In this document: positions 29,797 through 38,488 of the stretch, piece after piece | Position numbering within the stretch: the stretch's first letter is position 1 | How the letters are laid out: each line of letters opens with the position of its first letter | Assembly (NCBI GenBank): GCA_016716335.1 | Contig: JADJWN010000008.1 | Location: 62,001 to 126,000 of the forward strand | Origin: Saprospiraceae bacterium | GTDB taxonomy: Bacteria; Bacteroidota; Bacteroidia; Chitinophagales; Saprospiraceae | Direction: 5' to 3' | Length of the DNA stretch: 64,000 bases | Made by a program: the position numbers and the translations under genes | Notes under the pieces: model-generated | What the model was told of the DNA's origin: nothing | The model's input: the letters and a program-made list of their open reading frames with translations, nothing else | The model's database searches: none

Positions 29797-32700
29797 TTAT
29801 CTGTTAATGTTTATGTGAATATAGGTACGGATTTCCCATTCATTGCCATTGTCAAAACCTACAGCTTCAGGATCCGGCAATGGATTTCCACCGGGGCCGG
29901 GTACAAATACAGGTGCATATCTCGGAGAGTATCTGTCTAATGTACGATAAGTACCCATCACTCCCATTTTGGTGGAAGGCAGTGCAAACCAATCCTGTCG
30001 CCCGGTGGATATAGAAAGATCAGCCATGAGCTGCATCGGAAAGGTAAGGTTGAAATCCCGGTGATAGTCATAAGGTCCCCAGTCATTGAATTTAATGAAG
30101 GAGTGCAGCTTCACTCTGTTGTAAATAGACCGCAGATCCATACCATATCTGCGTATGGTACGGCTGTCGCTTCCGTTGGCCTGTGCATCTCCGGCATAGA
30201 TGTTAGCTATGATGCCAAAGTCTTTATTGACCTTCGATACCAGGCGGGTGTGAACTTCCCAAAGATCACGGGCAGGAGGTGCACCCGGAAATGCAAAGGT
30301 AGTCCTTCCGTCAGGCAGAATACCAATCGCTGCATCCATGGTGGTGGGCAGATGTCTGTACACTACACCGGCACTGAGGGCAAGTCGGGCATCTTCAGAA
30401 CGGTCGCTGTCCCAGGCATACATCCACGAACCGGGAGTAGGGTCATAGGTGAAAAGCAATTCCCCTGCTACGGTTTCTCTGTTGGCTCTTACCACAAAGG
30501 GGTCGGTAAGAATATTTCTGGGTCTGCCCGGAGCTGCTACACCGGCAGGCACAGATCCTTCGATAGGTTTTTGCCACAGAAAATTAGGCGCTACTTCGAG
30601 ATTGCCGATTCTGTAAGTGAAACCACTCAGGAAATTGTACTGATTGCCGCTGCCACTGTCTTTCAGTCTCCACCCGGTAAATGTCTGGGTAAGGTCTGCA
30701 CCGCCGGTGGCTACCAGCCCCATTACAGCGGATTGAGCGTACCAGTTGAACCTTCCTCCAGTGTAGGTCAGTTTCAGTTTTCCTCCCCAGTTGTCGTTGC
30801 TGTTGATTTTGTCCTGATAAACATTGGTGACTCCGGCCTCTTCACGGGCTAATTGGAATACCCTTCCATTCAATGGCTGTCCTCCCCATATCCCGCCGAT
30901 GTCAATGCCGAATTTGCCGAAAGTTTTGGCCGAATGCAGAGTAAACCTTCGGGTTTTAGGCATCGGAATGGCAAATGAACTTTCAGTCAGGCCCAATTGC
31001 TCAATATCTTCATGGAAGATACCTGTCACTTTCATACCTGCCAGATGTGTGCTGTATTTTACCAGTACTGCAGGGTTGGCAGCCCACCACAACTGTGGTC
31101 CAAAAGCCAGTTTGAGACCTTTCAGGGCTTTTTTGCCTTCAAATTCGAATCCGAATGGTGCTATACCATTATATATATCTATGTTAGGACCGTAATTTGC
31201 TTCCGGATACAAGCCAAAAAAATCTCCCTCATAGCCCCAGTGATAGTGTCCGGTACGATAAAATCCATTCAGATTAAAATGAGTATGATCCCATTCATAG
31301 GAGGCTCTGTACAACTGTAGTCTGTTGTTTGATTCCAGACGTATGGTTCCGTCAGGAGATCTGACTTCTACGGGTCGCCCCCTGTTTTCATAGAAGATCT
31401 GGTCTATGGGATTTTGAGCTACATTGCCCAGTATGTTAAACTCTACATTTGCCCTCATGTTGGAGGAAGGATTGGCGTCCACACCCACATAAATGGATTG
31501 CATATGGTCAAAGCCCAGCTGATTGGGATAAATATTGCTGTGCGGAGCCGGGTCTCTGGGGGTAGATATCAGACTTCCACCGGTATTGTAGGTAGTAAAT
31601 TCAGCGGTAAATCTGCTCAGCGCTATACGGCTGGTTTTCACACTTTGCAGGGCTGCCTTGTCACCTCTGGCCCGGAGTTCAGCATCTGCAAGATTGATCT
31701 GACTGAAATGACGCTGAATTTTCTGGATTGTCATTCCGGCTTCATAAGGGTTGAGCATATGTACATCCTTCAGTGCATAATAAGAGGCTCTCGGATACAA
31801 TTTATATAAGCCTCTTTCATTGGTAGGTCCTTTCGCACAGATTCCAAACCATTCCTCGTTCATGTTATTCTGGCCCGGTGTGTAGTCGTGAAAATACCCT
31901 CCGTTGGACCATGAAGCGTTGGTATCATGGACATCCAGATTTTTGGTTTGACCGAATTTCCACCATCCGTCACTGAACTGGAAGGTGTATCCTCCCAGCG
32001 AATTTCCGGCTTTTCCCATACCGGCTGCATTTTCGTAGATTTCCTGCCAGTTATTTACATTGAAAAAGGCCTGCGATCGCTGATCTTCCTCATTGGACAG
32101 AACATTGAAAGCATCAGCACCAAACTCTGTGAAGAGTACGGGCTTGCCATATTCATATCTTACTCTTTCAAACAGGTCGCCAAAAGATACTCCCCTGTAC
32201 ACATTAGTACCAAATATGTCCACATCCTTACATTCACGGGCAATAATGTCGAGAAATAAAAGGTCTCCGTTGCAAAGAGCCACAGGATGGTTGCCATCCA
32301 CAGATTTCATGATTTTGGCTGCTTCGTTGAAGAGCTTGTACATTGGTACAGCTTTCTGAACAGATTTACGGTCCTGGACGGGAATGTCTTCGGTTTCGGC
32401 CCCTTCCCAGAACAGTCCGTAATTATTTTCATTACCAAGCAGGTACAGGAGTAATCCCGGGGTGTTTTTATACTCCTCCGCCAGTGTTTTTACTTCCGAG
32501 AGCAGCAGATTTACAGTCCGCGGATCGGCATAGTCGGTATTGGCTACCCATGCCCCATCCAGTGTGAGCCCGTATCTGCCAAAAGAATGATTGAGCATGG
32601 TGTAGATCCCATACTTTTCATAAAAATAGCTGATCCATTTTTTGGGTATTCCGGTGTAAACACGGATGGAGTTGACTCCCATATTTTTCAGCATAGACAT

Positions 32701-32943
32701 CTCTTCATCGAGTGCAGCCTGTATAAGGTAATCCGGCTGGTTCCAGAGACTGTAGGAATAATTGGTGCCAATCGGAAAGTAGTCCCAGTTCATTCCGTTG
32801 ACCATAAAAGGAGTGCCGTTCACCATTAATTTTTGACCGCTTGGGTCAGATTGTACCTGTACGGATTGGGACTGTCCATGACAGGGGTAAAAAAGGTAAA
32901 TACCCAGGCACAGGGATACGAGGAAGCGCATGCATATTTTCAT
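29797..32943 (-). CDS. Clan GH-A glycoside hydrolase fused to a predicted outer-membrane beta-barrel
   Basis: 1048 residues, first gene of the operon. Signal peptide to about residue 24. Residues about 30-400 are a GH2/GH5-like TIM barrel: MVNGMNWDYFPIG, NSIRVYTGIPKKW, acid/base LLGNENN (E172), nucleophile LFTEFGADA (E273). From about residue 460 to the end the composition switches to alternating aromatic/polar strands with short turns (ANVEFNILGNVAQNP, HFNLNGFYRTGHYHWGYEGD, GKLKLTYTGGRFNWYAQSAV), typical of porin-like barrels. No TonB plug or TonB box is seen. The fusion suggests an enzyme or transglycosylase tethered to, or feeding, its own outer-membrane channel. The exact GH family is not recognised. 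Confidence 0.65.
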   Translation of the reverse strand: MKICMRFLVSLCLGIYLFYPCHGQSQSVQVQSDPSGQKLMVNGTPFMVNGMNWDYFPIGTNYSYSLWNQPDYLIQAALDEEMSMLKNMGVNSIRVYTGIPKKWISYFYEKYGIYTMLNHSFGRYGLTLDGAWVANTDYADPRTVNLLLSEVKTLAEEYKNTPGLLLYLLGNENNYGLFWEGAETEDIPVQDRKSVQKAVPMYKLFNEAAKIMKSVDGNHPVALCNGDLLFLDIIARECKDVDIFGTNVYRGVSFGDLFERVRYEYGKPVLFTEFGADAFNVLSNEEDQRSQAFFNVNNWQEIYENAAGMGKAGNSLGGYTFQFSDGWWKFGQTKNLDVHDTNASWSNGGYFHDYTPGQNNMNEEWFGICAKGPTNERGLYKLYPRASYYALKDVHMLNPYEAGMTIQKIQRHFSQINLADAELRARGDKAALQSVKTSRIALSRFTAEFTTYNTGGSLISTPRDPAPHSNIYPNQLGFDHMQSIYVGVDANPSSNMRANVEFNILGNVAQNPIDQIFYENRGRPVEVRSPDGTIRLESNNRLQLYRASYEWDHTHFNLNGFYRTGHYHWGYEGDFFGLYPEANYGPNIDIYNGIAPFGFEFEGKKALKGLKLAFGPQLWWAANPAVLVKYSTHLAGMKVTGIFHEDIEQLGLTESSFAIPMPKTRRFTLHSAKTFGKFGIDIGGIWGGQPLNGRVFQLAREEAGVTNVYQDKINSNDNWGGKLKLTYTGGRFNWYAQSAVMGLVATGGADLTQTFTGWRLKDSGSGNQYNFLSGFTYRIGNLEVAPNFLWQKPIEGSVPAGVAAPGRPRNILTDPFVVRANRETVAGELLFTYDPTPGSWMYAWDSDRSEDARLALSAGVVYRHLPTTMDAAIGILPDGRTTFAFPGAPPARDLWEVHTRLVSKVNKDFGIIANIYAGDAQANGSDSRTIRRYGMDLRSIYNRVKLHSFIKFNDWGPYDYHRDFNLTFPMQLMADLSISTGRQDWFALPSTKMGVMGTYRTLDRYSPRYAPVFVPGPGGNPLPDPEAVGFDNGNEWEIRTYIHININR

Positions 32944-33036
32944 TGCAAAAGCGTTAATGTGACTAAAATGATTTGCTCTGCCTTAAAAGACAGCGCAACA
33001 AAAATGATAATTAAATATTTCAGATGTGCAAATCTG

Positions 33037-33056
33037 ACTACATCAATACTACATCA
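33037..33056. promoter_or_regulatory. Direct repeat ACTACATCA x2, possible regulator site
   Basis: Two perfect copies of ACTACATCA (33037-33045 and 33048-33056) with an 11-bp period lie between the divergent operon and regulator genes, about 95 bases from the operon's ATG. One helical turn of spacing suits a dimeric LuxR-type HTH. A third copy occurs at 33195-33203 inside the regulator's first codons. Confidence 0.4.
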
Positions 33057-33163
33057 GTCGCATTTTTTTATGAAGTATGCACCAATTTGTGATAATTCGT
33101 TAATTTGCGTTCAATTATTTTAAAATCAGGCTTTTGTATCATTAAAGCAGCTAAACATTTAGG

Positions 33164-36031
33164 ATGAAGCACTTTATCAAATTCTATACTTTGTACTACA
33201 TCATTATTGTGAATGTACATACATCAGTACTGATTGCTCAACAGAAGTTTGATTACGGCTATCCTGAAATTATAAGCTATACCAGAAACCAATACTCCGG
33301 AGGTACTCAAAACTGGTCAATCACCTCCGGAAAGTTCAATACTCTGCTCGTGGCCAATAATGATGGGCTTTTGATCTTTGACGGGCACAGATGGGAAAAA
33401 TACTATCTGCCCAACCGGACTATTGTAAGGTCTGTGGCTTATGACCGCAGCAAGGACAGAATCTATGCCGGAGGACAGGATGAGTTTGGATATTTCAGTC
33501 CTGACAAAAGCGGCAAACTGGTATTTAAAGACTTGGTGCATAGCATTCCGCAACCCTACAGGTCTCTGGAAGATGTGTGGGACATAAATTTAAGGAATAA
33601 TTTGTTGTATTTCCGGTCAATGAACCGACTGTATATTCATGACGGTACGAATTGGAAAGTTGCTGAATTCGGGGACAGGGTACTTTCGCTATCGGCATTG
33701 GACGAAGCTTTGGTTTGTTTTGTTCAGGGAGAGGGGCTGCATTCTGTTGAAAATCTTCAATCCACTTTTATTCAGGGAAGTGAGGTGCTTGAAAATGTAT
33801 CTGTAGTATCTGTGGTACAGACCGGAAAATCAGAATGGGTAATTTTTACTGAAAAAGACGGAGTGTATCTCTATACTGATGGCTTATTCATACCTGCACC
33901 TAATGAAATCAGCAGCTATCTTAAACAGAATCTGGTACATTCAGCCAAAAAGATATCGGACCGGTATATTGCAGTAGGTACATATCTCAGTGGACTTGTG
34001 ATAACAGATCACAAACTGCAGGTCAGATATATATTGAATAAAAACAATGGTCTCCTGAATAATACCGTGAGCAGTCTCTATGCAGATGTACATGGCCAAC
34101 TGTGGGCAGGTACCTACAACGGTATCAATTGTGTGAAACTGCAAAGTCCGTATTCCCTGTTTTCGCCGGACGGCAGTCTCGCTGGAGCAGTGTATGATGT
34201 CGAAATATTTGACAACAAGCTCTACTGTGGCACTGAAAACGGATTGTATTACAGACCGCTTCCGGGTGAAGCAGGCAGCAGGGCTCAATCTGATTTTAAG
34301 CTTGTGAAAGGTAGTGAAGGACAGGTGTGGGGTCTCGATGTGGTGGCAGGTGACCTGATCATGAGCCATAATGATGGAGCATTTCTGGTCAGAGATGATA
34401 AAGTTTTGAAAATAGGAAAGAATAAGGGGGCATGGAAATTTATCGAGTGGACCACACCTGCTACGGCAGTAGGAGGTTATTATGATGGTCTGTACTTTTT
34501 TGAAAAATCCGGAGGGCAGTGGATACAAAAGGAGAAAATTGAAAACTTCAATGAATCTTCCCGGATTTTTGTAAGATTTGGAAATGATATCTGGCTGACC
34601 CACCCATACCGGGGCTTATTCAGGATAAGCATAAGTAATCCCCGGAGTACAGCCGGGATAAAATCCTATGGTCCGGAAAATGGTCTGCCTACCAACTACC
34701 GTAATCATGTTTTTTTAATGCATGACCAGATTATGGTGGCGGCCGAAAAAGACATTTATCTGTTTGACCAGGACTCAGACAGATTTGTGAGGATGGATAT
34801 TTTTGATGAACATTTTCCTCCCGGGACGGAATTCAAAAGGTTGTTCTCTGATCCTGATCATATCTGGTATATAACTTCAGATGAAACAGGTTGTCTCAGT
34901 ATTCAGGATAATTTGCTGGATAAAAATGCAGTTAGAAAAGAAATCTACGGTATCACCGGCAGGCTTGTGGCAGGATTTGAAAATATATTTCCTCTGGGTA
35001 ATGGGCAGGCTATGATTCTGACCAATAACGGAGTGATTTATTTTCATCCTGAAAAGGAAAAAAATTATGCATTTACACCTTATATCACAACTATCAGATT
35101 TTCAAGGAATGACTCTGTAATCCATTTCCGGAATATTGATTGTCTTTCGGATATCAGCAATCTGAAATGTAATCTTGGGTCATTTGATTATAAAAGCAAT
35201 GCTATTGAATTGACTTTTGCTTCCGGAAGCCTGGAGACTCCTGTATATTACCGGTACAAACTCAACGGTATGGACGAGGAATGGTCTGAGTGGACCTCAA
35301 GAAATTTTAAGGAGTTCAGTAATATACCTCATGGGAAATACAGGTTTTTACTGCAGGCCAAAAATGGTAATGGAAACGAGAGTGAACCCGTGGAATACAG
35401 TTTTCAGATATTGCCGCCCTGGTACAGGACAGGGTGGGCTTATTTTTTGTATCTGCTGATGATCTCAGGATTTTTGTACGGTGGCAGAAGAAGACTTGTC
35501 AAGAAATTTGAAAGCAAAACCATACAGCTCGAAGAAGCTAAAAAAGAGAGTGATGCCAGAGTGGAGCAATTGATCAATGAGAAACTGGAAGCCGAAATCA
35601 TGTTTAAGAACAAAGAACTGGGCCTTTCAACCATGCATCTGATGCAGAAAAATGAAACCCTGACAAGACTGAAACAGGAGCTCGGCAGAATAAAAAACAT
35701 GAGTCCTGAACCCTCCATACGTCAGGAAATCAAAAGTCTGATGTCAATCCTCAGTGAGGATGAACGTCTGGATGACGAGTGGGAGACTTTTGCTCATAAT
35801 TTCGACCAGGTACATAATAATTTTCTACAACGGATCAAACAGAAGCATCCTGCATTGACACCCAAAGAACTCAAACTCTGTGCCTATCTCAGAATGAATC
35901 TTACCACCAAGGAACTGGCACCATTGCTGAATATTTCAGTCAGGGGAGTGGAAATCAGCCGCTACCGTCTGCGTAAAAAACTCGGAATTCCCGGTGATGC
36001 CAATCTGAATGATTATATGATGAGCATTTAA
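33164..36031 (+). CDS. Membrane-spanning Reg_prop / Y_Y_Y / LuxR-type HTH regulator
   Basis: 955 residues. Signal/anchor at the N-terminus, then a large periplasmic two-propeller sensor (about 30-640, repeated short motifs such as GQLWAGTYNGINCV and DKLYCGTENGLYY), a Y_Y_Y Ig-like domain (about 660-755, ELTFASGSLETPVYYRYKLN), one membrane span (YFLYLLMISGFLYGG), a coiled coil (about 780-850) and a C-terminal LuxR-like HTH (LTPKELKLCAYLRMNLTTKE). There is no kinase domain or receiver: it is a one-component transmembrane activator like SusR. It is transcribed away from the glucan operon and almost certainly senses oligosaccharides and controls it. Confidence 0.9.
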   Translation: MKHFIKFYTLYYIIIVNVHTSVLIAQQKFDYGYPEIISYTRNQYSGGTQNWSITSGKFNTLLVANNDGLLIFDGHRWEKYYLPNRTIVRSVAYDRSKDRIYAGGQDEFGYFSPDKSGKLVFKDLVHSIPQPYRSLEDVWDINLRNNLLYFRSMNRLYIHDGTNWKVAEFGDRVLSLSALDEALVCFVQGEGLHSVENLQSTFIQGSEVLENVSVVSVVQTGKSEWVIFTEKDGVYLYTDGLFIPAPNEISSYLKQNLVHSAKKISDRYIAVGTYLSGLVITDHKLQVRYILNKNNGLLNNTVSSLYADVHGQLWAGTYNGINCVKLQSPYSLFSPDGSLAGAVYDVEIFDNKLYCGTENGLYYRPLPGEAGSRAQSDFKLVKGSEGQVWGLDVVAGDLIMSHNDGAFLVRDDKVLKIGKNKGAWKFIEWTTPATAVGGYYDGLYFFEKSGGQWIQKEKIENFNESSRIFVRFGNDIWLTHPYRGLFRISISNPRSTAGIKSYGPENGLPTNYRNHVFLMHDQIMVAAEKDIYLFDQDSDRFVRMDIFDEHFPPGTEFKRLFSDPDHIWYITSDETGCLSIQDNLLDKNAVRKEIYGITGRLVAGFENIFPLGNGQAMILTNNGVIYFHPEKEKNYAFTPYITTIRFSRNDSVIHFRNIDCLSDISNLKCNLGSFDYKSNAIELTFASGSLETPVYYRYKLNGMDEEWSEWTSRNFKEFSNIPHGKYRFLLQAKNGNGNESEPVEYSFQILPPWYRTGWAYFLYLLMISGFLYGGRRRLVKKFESKTIQLEEAKKESDARVEQLINEKLEAEIMFKNKELGLSTMHLMQKNETLTRLKQELGRIKNMSPEPSIRQEIKSLMSILSEDERLDDEWETFAHNFDQVHNNFLQRIKQKHPALTPKELKLCAYLRMNLTTKELAPLLNISVRGVEISRYRLRKKLGIPGDANLNDYMMSI

Positions 36032-36289
36032 AGAGTACTACGGCTGATCAGGTTCAGCAAAGTGTCATTCAAACCTTGTGAACACACTATTACTGTGAAG
36101 AAGCTACGGCCAACCTGATTGAAAAACGGGAGATTTTTACACGTCCCTATGGAAAATCAGAATCTTAACAAGATACTACCGACTTCAAAACTAATGTTAA
36201 CCCGACCCAATCAGTGACCGATTTTTGAGGGGAACGTGTTACAAGCTATATTCAATGTTGTATGCAAAAAAAGTGACTACCGCTCTGCC

Positions 36290-37006
36290 ATGATTACACA
36301 TCATGTGCGGATGCCACAGTTGGGGAGAGAGAGAACTATCAGGATTTTATTTCCCAAGGCATATTTCAAGTATCCTGAACGAAGGTTTCCGGTCATGTAC
36401 ATGCAGGATGGGCAGAATCTTTTTGATCACCATACTGCATTCAACAGAGCATGGGGATTGAGAGAAGTCATGGATGCATTGCCTTATTCGAAGCAATTTA
36501 TTATTGTAGGAATTGACAACGGGCATGGACACCGGGCCGCTGAGTATGTGCCCAAAAACGTCAGGAGAGCTACGGCAGAGGGTGAAGCTTATGTCGATTT
36601 TATGATACATGAGCTCAAACCGAGGGTGGATTTATCTTACCGTACACTCGGTGACCGGGACCATACCATGATTTGCGGGAGTTCGCTCGGCGGGTTGATA
36701 TCCTTCTATGCAGCCACGAGGCACAGTCATATATTTGGCAGAGCTGCCATATTTTCGCCTTCTTTCTGGATGATGCCGGAGGTACTTCAGATTCCCGATG
36801 GCCCAAGGAGCAAAATGTATATTGTAGGTAGTCAGACAGAGAGCAAAGGGATGAGATTTATGCTGCAGCAGGCCTACTGGTCCTTGAAAAGGGCAGGGTG
36901 GAACGATGATTGGTTCAGGGTGGTAATCAAAGACCGGGGCAGGCACAACGAAGCTTTCTGGGGCCGAAACTTCAGGCAGATGGCCATGTGGCTGATGGAT
37001 GAGTAG
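36290..37006 (+). CDS. Putative esterase of the Esterase_phd (alpha/beta hydrolase) family
   Basis: About 239 residues from ATG 36290 (MITHHVRMPQLGRERTIRIL). A GTG at 36236 with a purine-rich GAGGGG just upstream would add 18 unconserved residues. Alpha/beta-hydrolase marks: PVMYMQDGQNLFD, nucleophile elbow GSSLGG, and a late histidine in RHNEAFW. The family includes acetyl/feruloyl esterases and enterochelin-esterase-like proteins. No export signal. It follows the regulator by about 260 bases with no shared promoter visible, so a role in the glucan locus is only possible. Confidence 0.75.
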   Translation: MITHHVRMPQLGRERTIRILFPKAYFKYPERRFPVMYMQDGQNLFDHHTAFNRAWGLREVMDALPYSKQFIIVGIDNGHGHRAAEYVPKNVRRATAEGEAYVDFMIHELKPRVDLSYRTLGDRDHTMICGSSLGGLISFYAATRHSHIFGRAAIFSPSFWMMPEVLQIPDGPRSKMYIVGSQTESKGMRFMLQQAYWSLKRAGWNDDWFRVVIKDRGRHNEAFWGRNFRQMAMWLMDE

Positions 37007-37073
37007 TGATTCCAATCAGGGATAATTGATTGTATCCTGATTATTTTAAATAACGAAACAATCCTTAATTCCT

Positions 37074-37081
37074 TACCTTTG
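37074..37081 (+). promoter_or_regulatory. -7 promoter box of trpS
   Basis: TACCTTTG at 37074-37081 fits TAnnTTTG and lies 26 bases before the trpS start, leaving a short leader. No clear -33 element. Confidence 0.5.
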
Positions 37082-37106
37082 CCCCGTTTTTTAAAAAATG
37101 TGAGCA

Positions 37107-38105
37107 ATGAAGACAGTGCTTTCGGCGATTCAGCCTACCGGAGATATGCATTTGGGCAATTATTTCGGGGCAGTAAAAAACTGGGTACAGCTGCAGGACA
37201 GGTACCGGTGCTTTTATGGTGTGGTGGATTATCATGCCATGACCATGCCCTATGATGTACAGAAACTCCGGACCTATACCTGGGATCTTATCACCAATCT
37301 GGTAGCGGTGGGTGTTAAACCCGAAAATCTTTTCATACAGTCCCTGGTTCCTGAACATACAGAGCTCGGGTGGATTTTCAATTGCTTTTGCTCCTATGGG
37401 CAGCTTACCCGAATGACACAATTTAAAGATAAAAGCCAGCAGGTGAGAGAGGGAGCAAAGGAAGAATTCATTTCCGTAGGCCTGCTCGACTATCCTGTGC
37501 TGCAGACTGCAGACATATTGATTTACAAAGCCGACTATGTGCCGGTCGGCAAAGATCAGGAGCAGCATCTGGAACTGGCCAGAGATATAGCCCAGAGATT
37601 CAATGCGCAGGTGGGTAAGGAGTATTTTGTGCTGCCGGAACCCCTGTATACTGAGACCCCCAAAATCCGCTCAACGGCAGACCCCACCCGAAAGATGAGT
37701 AAATCTGCCGGCGAAAAGCATTACATCAATGTATTTGCTGATGAAGCTACAGTGCGCAGGCAAATCAAATCCGCAGTGACAGATACCGGAGAGAATCCCA
37801 CGGGCGGAATGTCAGAAGGAGTGCAGAATCTTTTTGAACTGCTCAAATCTGCCGGTGACCAGAAGTCCCATGACGATCTGATGCAGGCCTATCAATCCGG
37901 CAATCTCAAATATGCGGATTTGAAGCAGGTGGTGGCAGATGCGCTGGTAAAGCTGACCTCTGAATTTTCGGAGAGAAAAAAGGAGATCAATGCAGATAAG
38001 AAAAGACTCAAAGATCAGATCAAAGCCTCATCCGCTGATATACGCAAAACAGCACAGCAGACCCTCAGAGAAGTTAAGGAGCTGGTAGGCCTGATGAACG
38101 TATAG
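37107..38105 (+). CDS. trpS: Tryptophanyl-tRNA synthetase
   Basis: Class I aminoacyl-tRNA synthetase, 332 residues, normal length for bacterial TrpRS. The HIGH-equivalent is in SAIQPTGDMHLGNYFGAVKN, and the KMSKS loop is RKMSKSA. The middle has the family's AYDPKxxxxx-like donor region with VPVGKDQEQHLELARDIA and a C-terminal helical tail. It stands alone between the esterase and adhesin genes. Confidence 0.95.
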   Translation: MKTVLSAIQPTGDMHLGNYFGAVKNWVQLQDRYRCFYGVVDYHAMTMPYDVQKLRTYTWDLITNLVAVGVKPENLFIQSLVPEHTELGWIFNCFCSYGQLTRMTQFKDKSQQVREGAKEEFISVGLLDYPVLQTADILIYKADYVPVGKDQEQHLELARDIAQRFNAQVGKEYFVLPEPLYTETPKIRSTADPTRKMSKSAGEKHYINVFADEATVRRQIKSAVTDTGENPTGGMSEGVQNLFELLKSAGDQKSHDDLMQAYQSGNLKYADLKQVVADALVKLTSEFSERKKEINADKKRLKDQIKASSADIRKTAQQTLREVKELVGLMNV

Positions 38106-38167
38106 AGAATGAGAGGTATTTTGATTGATTAAAATTTCATTATAAATTTTTAGTGTTTTCGCCGGCT

Positions 38168-38190
38168 TCATTCGACAATGAGTCGAATGA
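38168..38190 (+). terminator. Hairpin after trpS
   Basis: Perfect 9-bp stem TCATTCGAC (38168-38176) with GTCGAATGA (38182-38190), 5-base loop, 63 bases past the trpS stop. The T-tract is poor, so it may be a weak terminator or a protein-binding palindrome. Confidence 0.4.
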
Positions 38191-38272
38191 TAGGGAAATA
38201 TTTTTCTGATCCTTTCGGAATTTTACTTATAAAAAAATATGGCCAAATGAGGGTGGTGACAATATTTTAAAT

Positions 38273-38458
38273 TAACTTTGTCCTGACATTGCACTACATT
38301 CAGTCAGTTCTCCCTCGATTTACTCAAATTGGCTTATTATTTGCTGTATTTACATTTTGGCTAAGGGCATTTTGAACAAAATGCTGACTTATACTTTACA
38401 AGTAGATTACTTTAAGCAGGGTTAAACCTATGTTTTTGGATAAAAAAATATACTTTTG
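38273..38458 (+). promoter_or_regulatory. Two -7 boxes ahead of the adhesin gene
   Basis: The 380-base gap before the adhesin gene contains TAACTTTG at 38273-38280 and TACTTTTG at 38451-38458, both exact TAnnTTTG matches. The second lies 31 bases before the ATG and is the likelier promoter; the first would give a leader of about 200 bases. Nothing else was recognised in the gap except the hairpin at 38168-38190. Confidence 0.5.
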
Positions 38459-38488
38459 TCGTACTTTTTAAATAAAAATTCACTCGAT

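Noticed and set aside
29797..32943. The barrel fusion as a divergent SusC
   Set aside because: No carboxypeptidase-like or plug domain and no TonB box; the catalytic pair is of clan GH-A.
33164..36031. Hybrid two-component system
   Set aside because: No histidine-kinase or receiver domain between the membrane span and the HTH.
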